Shown here: piece after piece, positions 18,198-26,872 of the stretch | Layout: every line of letters starts with the position of its first letter | Numbering within the stretch: the first letter of the stretch is position 1 | NCBI GenBank assembly: GCA_000263275.1 | Contig: CAGP01000075.1 | Location: 1 to 42,284 of the forward strand | Source: Helicobacter bizzozeronii CCUG 35545 | GTDB taxonomy: Bacteria > Campylobacterota > Campylobacteria > Campylobacterales > Helicobacteraceae | Length of the DNA stretch: 42,284 nucleotides | Direction: 5' to 3' | Notes under the pieces: model-generated | Databases searched by the model: none | The model's input: the letters and a program-made list of their open reading frames with translations, nothing else | What the model was told of the DNA's origin: nothing | Translations under genes and position numbers: made by a program

Positions 18198-19235
18198 CTA
18201 AAAAGCAATGTCTAGTTCGATACTCCCAATATTATGGCTTTCAGGCTGTTCTCTAAAGGTCTTGCCTATGTTGGTGGCGGTTAAAGAGAGTCTAAAGCCC
18301 TTGTAGAGAATGGCCATGCCCCCCTCCACCGCATAGAAGGCATAGGGTAGATGGGTGATCCCCCGCGTTAGGGGGCTATTGCCTTGCACAAAAATATCGA
18401 TGGGCTGGTAACTCCCACTAGCCCCCACAAAGAAGTAAAAGGAAAAACGATTGCTATAAGGTTGCCCCCCGCTAAAATTTGTGTTGATTTTATTAGGTCC
18501 AAAATCAGCGTTGAGGTTATAGCCAAATCTAAAGAGCGCACCCAAACGGGCATGGGTGATGGCATTCCCCAAGGCAATATCCACCCCCGGGATAATATCC
18601 ATAGAGAAAAAGCGTTTGGTGAGGATGGGGATTTTATAGAGCCACTGGTAGTTGAATTGGAAAATAAATTCGTTGCGGATTTGGTTTTGCCAGCCTTGGA
18701 AGGTTTTATCCCCCCAAAGCGTGTGCAACCAAGTTTGGGTTTGCCCAGCAAGAGAACTAGGCCCCACCGTGCCCAAAGAGATGGCGATGCGCTCTAGGGC
18801 ACGCTTTGTGCGTTGGTAGATCACCAGATCGGCGCGCAAATAACCCGCATACAAATGATCCCCGGGGACAATAAAGCGGGCTTTATAGTTGGTCAAATGG
18901 GGGGTGTAAATACTCTGAGCAACCCCGATGCTAAAACGAGTCATCTTGGGGGATTTAAACATGAGGGTAACATAGCGACTCCACGCCATCCATGACTTAG
19001 AATAAGCCGCCCCCCAAAAATTATATTCCTTGGAAGTGTAACTAAGTTGATTGCCCGCACTATAGTAAAAATCCCGTGCATACACATAGGCATCGTTTTC
19101 AGAGAGTAGATTAATGAATTGCTTTTTATAGGGGACAAGTGTAGTGGGTGTTTCTAGCAACGATCGTGCAGGCAACAAATCCCCACCCACACAACAAAGC
19201 AACCAAAGCGTTTTGACAAATCTAGTAAGCCACAT
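18198..19235 (-). CDS. lpxR: Lipid A 3'-O-deacylase LpxR
   Basis: 345 residues. An outer-membrane barrel enzyme that removes the 3'-linked acyl chain of lipid A, helping LPS evade TLR4 in H. pylori (HP0694). The DUF2219 signatures are present: LLSENDAYVYARDFYYSAGNQ with the catalytic Asn-Asp pair, GTVGPSSLAGQTQTWLH with the catalytic His, and GWQNQIRNEFIFQF. It has a signal peptide, though with Cys and charges near the cleavage site (LWLLCCVGGDLLPARS), and a C-terminal Phe. GGAAGG lies just before ATG 19235. It converges with crdS, and a 14-base homopolymer sits 43 bases upstream. Confidence 0.88.
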   Translation of the reverse strand: MWLTRFVKTLWLLCCVGGDLLPARSLLETPTTLVPYKKQFINLLSENDAYVYARDFYYSAGNQLSYTSKEYNFWGAAYSKSWMAWSRYVTLMFKSPKMTRFSIGVAQSIYTPHLTNYKARFIVPGDHLYAGYLRADLVIYQRTKRALERIAISLGTVGPSSLAGQTQTWLHTLWGDKTFQGWQNQIRNEFIFQFNYQWLYKIPILTKRFFSMDIIPGVDIALGNAITHARLGALFRFGYNLNADFGPNKINTNFSGGQPYSNRFSFYFFVGASGSYQPIDIFVQGNSPLTRGITHLPYAFYAVEGGMAILYKGFRLSLTATNIGKTFREQPESHNIGSIELDIAF

Positions 19236-19610
19236 CCAATCCTTCCAATTCTTTTAAAAGCTTTTGACACGCACGTTACCCCCCCCCCCCCCGGCCAGGG
19301 GCACACACCCGCTCAGTGTTTTAGCAAAAAACGTGGGGATTTTTGGGTTGGTTGTTTGGAGAATATTACTAAATTGTTTGGTTGTGGTCTGCCCCTTGCT
19401 AGAGGCTGGGGTTTTGGATAAGAATTGGATTGGGGAAAACAAAAAATGCAATTTTGAAAATGGCTTTTGATTGTAACATCGGTGGCTATTTTAGCAAAAT
19501 AGGGAACATTTTGAGACAAACCGCCCCCGCCCCCTCCAATCTTTAGGGTCTTTTGTTACTCTTGGTAGCTTATTTCAAGAAAACAAGCACCCAAGCCACA
19601 CACCCCCCTA
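19236..19610. other. 375-base gene-free region upstream of lpxR
   Basis: No convincing gene. It holds a C14 run (19279-19292), a perfect palindrome CTATTTTAGCAAAATAG (19486-19502) that on the minus strand presents an extended -10 sequence TGCTAAAAT, and G/C-rich runs at 19522-19536. If the -10 at 19493-19488 is used, lpxR would have a roughly 250-base leader containing the homopolymer. The octaheme gene ends at its left border in reading direction, so some of this may also be its 3' region. Confidence 0.5.
19279..19292 (-). repeat. C14/G14 homopolymer upstream of lpxR
   Basis: Fourteen identical bases 43-57 bases before the lpxR start codon. Length changes here could alter promoter spacing or leader folding, a known mode of phase variation in Helicobacter. 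Confidence 0.6.
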
Positions 19611-20996
19611 TCAATCCTCGATCTTGTTGGTTTTGAGGCGTTTTTCATAGATTTTACGCAATTTGCGGATATCTTGTTGCACCTCAAAGACCCCATGCCA
19701 GTGGGAGAAGTCCGGACCGCCCATGATTCCGCCTTGTCGCATACGGCGACCCTCATGGTGCCAAAGGTGGTACATGGTGTTTTGGAAATCATCTGCCCAC
19801 ATGTCCTTGCCTAGCAATTTCTTTTTAGCCAACTCCTCTTTCATCTTCACCGCTTCTTTCCAATATTCATTGTAGAGCAAGATATTTTTATCTGCCATGG
19901 TGAAGAAGTTATCAATGTGTGTGGAATTATGGCAATCCATACAACCCGCCTTCATTTCCGCACGCGCCGCCTCGGGGCCTTGAGGGTTACCTGCAAGGGG
20001 GTTGCCATGCGTGATTTTATTTTCAAATTTGAAAGCATCGCTGGCTGTTTCATACCCCCCAGTTCTAAGCTCGCTTAAGGGCATGAACAAATTCCATTTC
20101 AAACGGCGGCTCACATTGTGGGTAACCGCGCTCTTAGAGTTCCCGCTCATATGGCATGTCGCACAGGTGGGGGCTCTAAAATCAGGGACTTTCCAAGTCC
20201 CCGGGGCAGCATCAAAATTCCATTTATTGCCCTCAGCATTGAAGATATGCCCGTGCATGGAGTTGTTGTAAATCTCAATATCGGGGTGATCAGGACCTAA
20301 GTGGCAACTCGCACATGCCGCTGGCTTTCTGGCTTCCTCTAGGCTGAATTTGTGCGCGCTGTGGCAACTAGCACAATTACCCAAAGACCCATCGGGGAAG
20401 GCGGTGCCAATCCCATAGGTGGGCCATGTCTCGGGGGTGGGGCGGCGGTGCTTGTCTAATTTGATGATCGAACCATGGCATTGGGTGCAACCAGTCGCCT
20501 CTGGGGCGCGCCCCAAATCTGGATGCCCGCGCCCTTCTACCAAGCGCATTAAATCGCGCATGCTCTCCTTGGCAAATATTTGCACCGCACCTCTAACATG
20601 CCCGCTGTGTCTAAACTCATCCACCTCTTTTTCATGGCACTTGGCACAGGTGTTGGTGGAAACAAGCACAGAGATGGGGACTTTAGAACCATGGTGGCCA
20701 TCCATGGTGAGCATGGGGCTATCTTTAGTAACACTATGGCAATCAATACAGCTCACGCCGGCATGGGCATGGCGACTCATCTTCCAATCGGCTACAATCC
20801 CGGGAGTCTCCTTAGCATGGCATTCAATACAGCCCTTAGCCTCAGCCCCCAAGTTTCTAAAAGTCTTTAAGGGCAACTGCACATCCATGGCATTATCCAC
20901 ACTCGTCCCGCCCCCTTTGTGCGGATGGGCAGACAAGCTCCCAAGCACCGCACAAATGACTAAGACTAACGATTGGCATCTTTTACCCACACGCAT
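19611..20996 (-). CDS. Octaheme cytochrome c, hydroxylamine-oxidoreductase (HAO) family
   Basis: 461 residues with a signal peptide (ending GSLSA), so periplasmic. Eight CxxCH haem-binding motifs are visible, at about residues 56, 83, 117, 170, 208, 228, 278 and 352. The C-terminal segment YHLWHHEGRRMRQGGIMGG and HWHG is characteristic of the HAO family rather than of octaheme tetrathionate or nitrite reductases. In epsilonproteobacteria such HaoA-type proteins lack the tyrosine cross-link of nitrifiers and are thought to reduce nitrite or hydroxylamine; here Phe stands in GGPDFSHWHG where a Tyr might be expected, but that alignment is from memory. It lies 30 bases after a NapC/NrfH-like gene that would feed it electrons from quinol. 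Confidence 0.85.
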   Translation of the reverse strand: MRVGKRCQSLVLVICAVLGSLSAHPHKGGGTSVDNAMDVQLPLKTFRNLGAEAKGCIECHAKETPGIVADWKMSRHAHAGVSCIDCHSVTKDSPMLTMDGHHGSKVPISVLVSTNTCAKCHEKEVDEFRHSGHVRGAVQIFAKESMRDLMRLVEGRGHPDLGRAPEATGCTQCHGSIIKLDKHRRPTPETWPTYGIGTAFPDGSLGNCASCHSAHKFSLEEARKPAACASCHLGPDHPDIEIYNNSMHGHIFNAEGNKWNFDAAPGTWKVPDFRAPTCATCHMSGNSKSAVTHNVSRRLKWNLFMPLSELRTGGYETASDAFKFENKITHGNPLAGNPQGPEAARAEMKAGCMDCHNSTHIDNFFTMADKNILLYNEYWKEAVKMKEELAKKKLLGKDMWADDFQNTMYHLWHHEGRRMRQGGIMGGPDFSHWHGVFEVQQDIRKLRKIYEKRLKTNKIED

Positions 20997-21026
20997 GGTT
21001 ATCTCCTATGATTAAGTTTGGCATCT

Positions 21027-21701
21027 TCACTCCTTTGTTTGGGGTTTTGTTGCTTTTGCGCCCTTAGGATTGGGGATTGTTGCGAGTTCCTCTGGGCTCA
21101 TCTTTTTCCCACCGACAAGAAACGCATTGGGGTAGGGCTTGTAATTTTCTTTCAAATACTCTTTCAAGTGCAAGCCCAAGTTTTTATGCCCCACTTCATC
21201 TAAATGGCACTCCACACATTTTTTTTTGGCTCAATCCATTGAAGTAGTCTCGGTGGGGCAAAAAGGCTTTCATGTTAGAAGAAGTGGCATCCTTGAGATT
21301 GGCATGGCAACGCAAACAGCCCGAATCAAAAACATATTCGGTAGCCCGCTTGCGGTTAGCCTCCCAATCGAATTTCTTAGGGTCCTTAAAGGTGTTGCCA
21401 TAGACATCTTCGATGCCTAAGATGGTTTTGCGGATAAAGTAATTCATCACGTTATTGTGCGGCAAGTGGCAATCCACGCAAGCAGCCTGAAACCCCATGC
21501 CATTTTTGCCCCCATGTCTGTCTAAATGATAAGAATTGAGCTCAGGTGTCATGATATGGCAAATCCCACAAAATTTATCATCTCCAGTCCATTCCACCGC
21601 CTGCACGGTCAAAATACTCAAAACCACCCCCAACACGCACCCCCCACAAAGATCCAAAATATGAAATATCTCCTGATTCTGAGAGCCTCCAAGACACCCA
21701 T
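21027..21701 (-). CDS. NapC/NrfH-like membrane tetraheme cytochrome c (two apparent frameshifts)
   Basis: A quinol dehydrogenase that passes electrons from the inner-membrane quinone pool to periplasmic reductases. Four haem motifs: CGICH, CVDCH, CLRCH and, after correction, CVECH. The last needs eight rather than nine T at 21219-21227 (SQKKCVECHLDEVGH). The N-terminal anchor is also out of frame: adding one base at the C6 run 21640-21645 joins ATG 21701 (AAGGGAAG just upstream) to give MGVLEALRIRRYFIFWIFVG and a transmembrane helix. Reconstructed length 224 residues. It is upstream of, and presumably dedicated to, the octaheme cytochrome. Confidence 0.8.
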
Positions 21702-21813
21702 TGACTTCCCTTGCAGTTTGGAACTATTTTAGGAATTATTACACAGCAAAGCTAACGAAAAAATATCAAGACAGATAAAATGATGGATATTGTAAATTCC
21801 CCCCTCCCCCGTG

Positions 21814-22427
21814 TTATAAGCTAAAAGTGTGCAAGACCCCCACCACACGCCCTAAAATCTCAATCTCATCTAAGGATTGCAAAATAATGGGCTGATAAAC
21901 CGGGTTGTCGCTGATCAAGGACACTTGTGGGCGTTTGCAAAGCCGTTTGACATAATATTCACTATCCAAATTCACGACATAGACCGCCCCTTCATAGCGG
22001 GTGTCGTCATTTTGGAATAAAAAGCAAATCCCCCTCTTTAATGAGTGGCTCCATAGAGTTCCCCACGGCTTGCAACAAGCCCAAATGATCAGTAGAGGTG
22101 ATCCCAAAATGCTTTTTGAGAAAAGATCGGCTTTGGGGGAGAAAAACCATGTGATTGCCCTCTTGATTCTTGGATGCGCCCACGCATAGATCCTTAAAAT
22201 AGGGCACCATCACAATATCTTCAACCTCCCTATGGGTGGATGTGAAAAAAATGCAAATCGGTATTGAGAGCGCTGGCGAGCTTTTCTAGGGTATCTAGGG
22301 TGATATTGCTTTTTTGCTCGCTCTCATAGCGTTTGATGCTTTGCAAACTCACGCCACATTTGAGTGCTAACTCTTCTTGAGTTAAGTTATTTGCATTTCT
22401 GAGTTGTTTGAGCTTCTCCTTTAACAT
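21814..22427 (-). CDS. XRE/S24 repressor with autoproteolysis domain (two apparent frameshifts)
   Basis: The N-terminal helix-turn-helix is clear (NNLTQEELALKCGVSLQSIKR). The C-terminal S24 peptidase domain has the Ser nucleophile in VGNSMEPLIKEGD and the Lys in YYVKRL, as in LexA, CI and UmuD. Two shifts interrupt it: the A7 run 22245-22251 (six restores FFTSTHREVEDIVMVPYF) and the A5 run 22019-22023 (four restores DLLLFQNDDTRYEG). Reconstructed length 203 residues. H. pylori lacks LexA, so a lone CI-like regulator is of interest. It may be a prophage remnant, although no other phage genes are nearby. It probably controls itself from the region before 22580. Confidence 0.82.
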
Positions 22428-22490
22428 GTTACTCTCCTTTATGCCAAAATATCCCCGCTTATAGCATAAAATATTTAATAATAAGAAAAA

Positions 22491-22500
22491 CCAATATTGG
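22491..22500. promoter_or_regulatory. Palindrome between the repressor and dmpI, possible operator
   Basis: CCAATATTGG is a perfect 10-bp palindrome in the divergent intergenic region, and ATATCCC (22450-22456) with GGGATAT (22499-22505) forms a wider dyad. Binding by the S24 repressor is inferred from position only. Confidence 0.35.
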
Positions 22501-22579
22501 GATATGGTCTTATCTAGTAAGCTTTAAGTCTATTTGATGAAAGTATATGTTAGGATTTGCAAAAATCGAAAGGAGTTTT

Positions 22580-22801
22580 ATGCCATATATCAATATCCGC
22601 ATTTCAAAAGAACATGGGGGGGCAAGCGCAGAGCAAAAACGCGCCCTCATTAGCGGGGTTACTGATTTAGTCGTGGATATTTTGGGTAAAAAAAGAGAGG
22701 CCACCATCGTGATCATCGATGAAATCCACACCGATAACTGCGGTCTGGGTGGGGAGACCATCACCCGCCTAAGGCACACGCCCCCCGATCAAAAGGACTA
22801 A
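22580..22801 (+). CDS. dmpI: 4-oxalocrotonate tautomerase family protein (DmpI-like)
   Basis: 73 residues starting MPYINIRISKEHGGAS, so the mature protein has the catalytic N-terminal Pro, followed by the helix AEQKRALISGVTDLVVDILG and strand ATIVIIDEI of the family. AGGAG stands 5 bases before ATG 22580; upstream in-frame residues are ignored. H. pylori HP0924 is the counterpart. Physiological substrate unknown. Its stop overlaps the convergent terC end by 4 bases. Confidence 0.9.
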   Translation: MPYINIRISKEHGGASAEQKRALISGVTDLVVDILGKKREATIVIIDEIHTDNCGLGGETITRLRHTPPDQKD

Positions 22802-23810
22802 GACTCTTTGGGTTTGAAGAAACTTAAAAACACGCCCGCGCCCAACACCGCCTAAGACAATGTAAAGGCTGAGGGTGGGGCTGATCTGCAAGCCAAAACC
22901 AAAGAGATGGGAGGTAGCGTCTAAAATGAGCTTGAGGCTAATGAAAGCCAGCACCACAATCACACTTTTTTCCAAATAGACCAAATAACCTTTCAACACT
23001 TCTAACACAAAGTAAAGGCTACGCAAGCCCAAAATGGCAAACATCATCGCACTATAAATAATCAAGGGCTCTTTGCTCACCGCAATCACAGCCGGCACGC
23101 TATCAAAAGCAAACATCACATCACTAAGCTCAATCACTGCCAAACACAAAAAAAGTGGGGTGGCGATGATCTTGGCTTTGCTAAAAGCACTTTGGTGGTG
23201 CAAGGCATTCACTTCTTTAGAGTCTAGGTTTTTTTCGAGCACCTCCAAGCGTTCTTTGCGCACAAAAAAAATCATGCCCGACAAGTTTTGGATAAACCGG
23301 GAAAAATTTATAGACCAACTTGTAAGCGGGGTGCTCTGAGTAATCCTCGCTGTCCTCTCCCTCTTTGTTTTGGTTTTGAATCATCACCACGCAGCTATAA
23401 CCCACCAACAAGCCAAAGGCAATTTCTACATACGCTGATAGGTGCAATAACCCCGCCCCAATCAAGACAAAAATAAGTCGGAAGACAATCGCGCCCAAAA
23501 TGCCGTAGTAAAGCACGCGGTGGCGGTAAATGTCAGGCACTTTAAACCATGCAAAAATCGCCATCATCACAAAGAGATTATCTACCGATAAGGCTTTTTC
23601 GAGCACATAGCCGGTGAGAAACAAAGAGGCATGGGTCTTGCCATCATGGATCAACAAATAAAGCGCAAAGAGCAGGGCAACCCCCACCCAAAAGAGCGAC
23701 CACAGAGCCGCGCTTTTGAGCGTGATGGCTTGATCTTGGCTATGGGCTTTAAAGTCAATCACAAGTGCGACCACCATGAAAATGAAAAACACCAAGAGAT
23801 CAGAATACAT
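22798..23810 (-). CDS. TerC-family membrane protein (two apparent frameshifts)
   Basis: An integral membrane protein with eight or nine hydrophobic helices and the TerC hallmarks SVDNLFVMMAIFAWF and LAVIELSDVMFAFDSVPAV, whose acidic residues lie in membrane helices. TerC proteins are implicated in metal (Mn) export or cotranslocational metalation. The reading breaks at the A8 run 23264-23271; seven gives LVGHDFFVRKERLEV, the usual loop. Near 22847 one surplus base hides the end; removal gives GVLGAGVFLSFFKPKES with stop at 22798, the family-like terminus. Reconstructed length 336 residues. It lies 12 bases after ttcA on the same strand. Confidence 0.85.
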
Positions 23811-23822
23811 GGGCTTTCCTTT

Positions 23823-24584
23823 TTAAGCGTCCAAAAATGCCCCATCGCTGAAGCTATTGGCATGCACATTGCAAAAGGCGTTTTTGAGCGAGGTAAAAAG
23901 CATGGGGTTTTCGCGTTCCATGTTTTGTAAAAAATGCTTGGTGGCTAGCCTTGCAATGGGGGGCTTATCTGAGTCGGGCTGTTTGGCTGGGCAGTTGCAA
24001 TCTGGGGCGGTGGGGATATTTTGGGAGCGCACAAAGTCAATGCTTTGGCGTTCTCTAATGTGAATCAGTGGGCGGATCACAAAAAGCCCATTTTCTGCCT
24101 TGTAAATGGGGGGCATGCTACGCAAACTCCCATTATAAGTGAAATTCATAAAGAAACTCTCCACCGCATCGTCTAAATGGTGGGCGATGGCCAGCTTATT
24201 AAAACCATGTTCAAGAGCGTAGTTATAGAGCACGCCCCGGCGCATGCGTGAGCAAAAACTGCAATACGAACTCTTTTCACGCCGTTTTTCTCTAATGGTC
24301 TGGGCGATATTAGTATAAAGAATTTCATGGGGGATGTTTTGTTCTGCGCACAAATCAGTAAGCCATGCCAAGTCCTCTTTGAGTCCATAATGCACTGTGG
24401 CGGCCTTAAATTCAAATTGGAAAGGGGCATGGGCTTTCATGCGCGCTAACAAACAAGAGAGCAAAATCGAATCCTTGCCACCACTAAGTCCCACCAACAC
24501 GCGATCGCCCTGACTAATCAAGTTATAGGCGGCATTGGTGCGCCCGACAATATTTAAAATTTTCTTGCTAATGCTATAAGCCAT
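23823..24584 (-). CDS. ttcA: tRNA 2-thiocytidine synthase TtcA-like (PP-loop ATPase)
   Basis: 253 residues with the PP-loop VGLSGGKDSILL, the iron-sulfur CxxC in SSYCSFCSRMRRG, and C-terminal NCPAKQPDS. TtcA thiolates C32 of certain tRNAs; the two central cysteines and the third Cys near FVRSQNIPTAPDC fit the cluster-binding subgroup. ATG 24584 follows AAGGATAACC. It is the gene nearest to the distal end of the urease operon, separated by about 150 bases without recognisable features. Confidence 0.85.
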   Translation of the reverse strand: MAYSISKKILNIVGRTNAAYNLISQGDRVLVGLSGGKDSILLSCLLARMKAHAPFQFEFKAATVHYGLKEDLAWLTDLCAEQNIPHEILYTNIAQTIREKRREKSSYCSFCSRMRRGVLYNYALEHGFNKLAIAHHLDDAVESFFMNFTYNGSLRSMPPIYKAENGLFVIRPLIHIRERQSIDFVRSQNIPTAPDCNCPAKQPDSDKPPIARLATKHFLQNMERENPMLFTSLKNAFCNVHANSFSDGAFLDA

Positions 24585-24731
24585 GGTTATCCTTTATTAA
24601 AGCCTTGAATGCTACATGCTAACACAAAGAATCTAAATATGGGGCTTGGGTGGCTAGCCTTGATGGGCTGTTTGGGAAAGAGGATTTTGAGTCTAGATAC
24701 TGGGGCTTTGACACCCAGCACCCTAACCAGA

Positions 24732-25565
24732 TCAACTCTCCATGCGTTCCACCAGCAAGTTTGAAATGCTCTTACGCAAGGCTAATAAAGGCTCTGAGCC
24801 GTTGGCTAGGGCTTTTAAACATAGGCTATGATAGCCCTCTGGCAATCTAGTAGGCAAGAGGCTCACCCCAGCGTTGATCTGTGTGCTCTCCAACAATTCT
24901 AAAAGATCCTCTAATTTTAATAGGCGTGTTAAAAAAATCCCATTCAAATAATGCGTGTAGTTACCAAACATGCATGGGTTTTTCAAATCCATGCTAGCGG
25001 GCTCTAAAATCGTGTTATCTAAGAAGACACTTCTAAGAGACTCGCCTTCTTGGGTAGAAATTTTGAGCGTGGAGTGGATTTTATGGAAGGCAAATGCCTC
25101 GCCCATCGCAATGCGTCCAGCGGTGATGATTTCGCTATAGAGCAGTTGGGCATTTGGGTGCAACACAATATGGCTATGATTTTTAAAGTGTGCGTTGGCA
25201 AAGGGGATGATGGGTAGGGGGGAGAAGTCTAGCAAGGCGTTTTGGTGGATATGGATTTGGGTATTGCGGCTAGCATACCCATCCTCCGTATCTTGGATTT
25301 TCTCAAAACTTTGAGAAGAGAGCTCAAGCTGGCAATTTTCCCCAATATCCATTTGAATCTCTTGGGCATCGCCTTTGAGCATCCCCGGGCTCACAGCGAT
25401 CAAGATGATCTCAGCCATATTGCCTTTTTCATAGAAAGGGGGCATGAGCTTAAAGGGTGGGCTAAAGTAGTTATCGGCGATCACACACTTGCCATTTTGC
25501 CCGATTTTGGTCCTCAAATAAAGCCTAGAAGCTTGGGCGTAGCTGGTGGGGTGTTGCACTGCCAA
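24732..25565 (-). CDS. ureH: Urease accessory protein UreH (UreD)
   Basis: 277 residues. UreH is the scaffold that binds apo-urease and recruits UreF and UreG for nickel insertion. Segments such as ISPGML/KGDAQ, SQSFEKIQDTEDGYASRN and QLLYSEIITAGRIAMGE match UreH of H. pylori closely. Starts are TTG 25565 or GTG 25559; no ATG is near, and the ureG stop is two bases upstream, so translation is coupled. Last gene of the urease operon. Confidence 0.93.
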   Translation of the reverse strand: MAVQHPTSYAQASRLYLRTKIGQNGKCVIADNYFSPPFKLMPPFYEKGNMAEIILIAVSPGMLKGDAQEIQMDIGENCQLELSSQSFEKIQDTEDGYASRNTQIHIHQNALLDFSPLPIIPFANAHFKNHSHIVLHPNAQLLYSEIITAGRIAMGEAFAFHKIHSTLKISTQEGESLRSVFLDNTILEPASMDLKNPCMFGNYTHYLNGIFLTRLLKLEDLLELLESTQINAGVSLLPTRLPEGYHSLCLKALANGSEPLLALRKSISNLLVERMES

Positions 25566-25567
25566 GT

Positions 25568-26167
25568 TTAATCCTCTAACAAGGCGTATTTTTTGATCCA
25601 GCCAATCACATGATCTAAGCCCTCTTTGGAGCGGATATTGGTGAATAAAAAGGGTTTATCCCCACGCATTTTCTTAGAATCGCGATCCATCACGCCCAAA
25701 TCTGCGCCCACATAGGGGGCAAGGTCAATTTTATTGATGATGAGCAGATCAGAGCGGGTGATGCCCGGTCCCCCTTTTCTAGGGATTTTATCCCCCTCAG
25801 CCACATCGATCACAAAGATCGTAAAATCGGCTAATTCGGGATTAAAGGTGGTGGAGAGATTATCCCCCCCACTCTCAATAAACATCAACTCAATATCGGG
25901 GAATTTGGCATGCAATTCTTCCACCGCTTCCAAATTCATGGATGCGTCCTCTCTAATGGCGGTGTGCGGGCAACCCCCCGTCTCTACTCCAATGATCCTC
26001 TCTCTAGGCATCACAGAGTTTCTACACAAAAACTCCGCATCTTCCTTAGTATAAATATCATTAGTGATGACACCTATGCTGTATTGTTGGCTCATCGCCC
26101 TTGTCAGGGCTTCGATCAAAGCCGTTTTGCCACTACCCACAGGACCACAAACACCAATTTTAACCAT
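25568..26167 (-). CDS. ureG: Urease accessory GTPase UreG
   Basis: 199 residues, the length of H. pylori UreG. P-loop [14 protein letters not shown] near residue 8, the nickel-binding Cys-Pro-His in [11 protein letters not shown], Walker B-like [10 protein letters not shown] and guanine specificity [10 protein letters not shown]. It supplies nickel through GTP-dependent dimerisation and works with UreE, UreF and UreH. AAGGAAAA precedes the ATG. Confidence 0.97.
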   Translation of the reverse strand: MVKIGVCGPVGSGKTALIEALTRAMSQQYSIGVITNDIYTKEDAEFLCRNSVMPRERIIGVETGGCPHTAIREDASMNLEAVEELHAKFPDIELMFIESGGDNLSTTFNPELADFTIFVIDVAEGDKIPRKGGPGITRSDLLIINKIDLAPYVGADLGVMDRDSKKMRGDKPFLFTNIRSKEGLDHVIGWIKKYALLED

Positions 26168-26188
26168 GATTTTCCTTTACTAAATGAG

Positions 26189-26868
26189 TTAAGACATATA
26201 AAGTCTGGAGTATAAATGCTCGTGTTGCATCGCCTTGATGTCATTTTGGATACTGGCTGCACATAGATAGGAGCGATCTAAATCTTTGAGCGTGTTTAAA
26301 ATGGCTTCGAAGTTTTCTTGCAGAGCCAATAAAATGCGTTGTCCGTCATTTTGGGCGAGGGGGATGGTTTTGACACAATTAATCACCATGTTAGAGCTTT
26401 GCGCATAGAGATAGTGTTTGAGGCTAGCCTCTAATCCCAATCCCAAGCATGCACAAAAGACCCCATAAGCACTGGCATGCGTGGGGGTGGTGCTCTTTTG
26501 CATGTAGTCTTTAAAAAAAGGCGCTCAAGGGGAGATCCAACACGCCAATGGTCTTTAAAAAGCGATTCCCCAATTTTTGGTTGGCGCTACGCAATTCTAA
26601 AGGCGGGGTGGCTAAACAAATCTGTTCCTCCAACTCTAGAATGGATTCTAGGTCTTCTTGATTGGCATAGCCATAAGCCAACTTAAGAGCTAAGAGCTCA
26701 GTGTATAAAAACTGGGTAGAGAGGTAGGCGCGCATGTAATCCAGCGCACTCTCTTTGCTGGAAACTTCCTTGTGCTGGATATAGGTTTCTAACCCAAAGG
26801 AGTGGGTGTAACTCCCAATGGGAAACATGGCATCGTTCACTTGGAGCAATAAAAAAATCTTTTTGCAT
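26189..26868 (-). CDS. ureF: Urease accessory protein UreF (two apparent frameshifts)
   Basis: UreF bridges UreH and UreG. Core segments match H. pylori Ure[33 protein letters not shown] and the C-terminus [19 protein letters not shown]. The frame breaks at the A7 run 26513-26519; six gives [19 protein letters not shown]. The N-terminus is hidden by the A7 run 26851-26857; six joins ATG 26868 as [18 protein letters not shown]. Reconstructed length 225 residues, shorter than H. pylori (about 254) only at the variable N-terminus. Four bases separate it from the ureE stop. Confidence 0.92.
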
Positions 26869-26872
26869 AGAC

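Noticed and set aside
18384-18797. 137-codon open frame antisense to lpxR
   Set aside because: Low-complexity shadow of lpxR with no start signal.
19254-19519. Small open frames crossing the C14 run
   Set aside because: Composition is low-complexity, there is no ribosome site, and overlapping frames are equally open.
19611-20996. Octaheme protein as a true ammonia-oxidation HAO
   Set aside because: Organism type, the reductive partner of NapC/NrfH type and the apparent lack of the cross-linking Tyr point to a reductase.
21814-22427. Naming the S24 protein LexA
   Set aside because: The DNA-binding part is an XRE/Cro-type helix-turn-helix, not the LexA winged helix.
24585-24731. Gap between ureH and ttcA examined for a terminator or small RNA
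   Set aside because: Only a short CTGGG/CCCAG pairing without a U-run was found.
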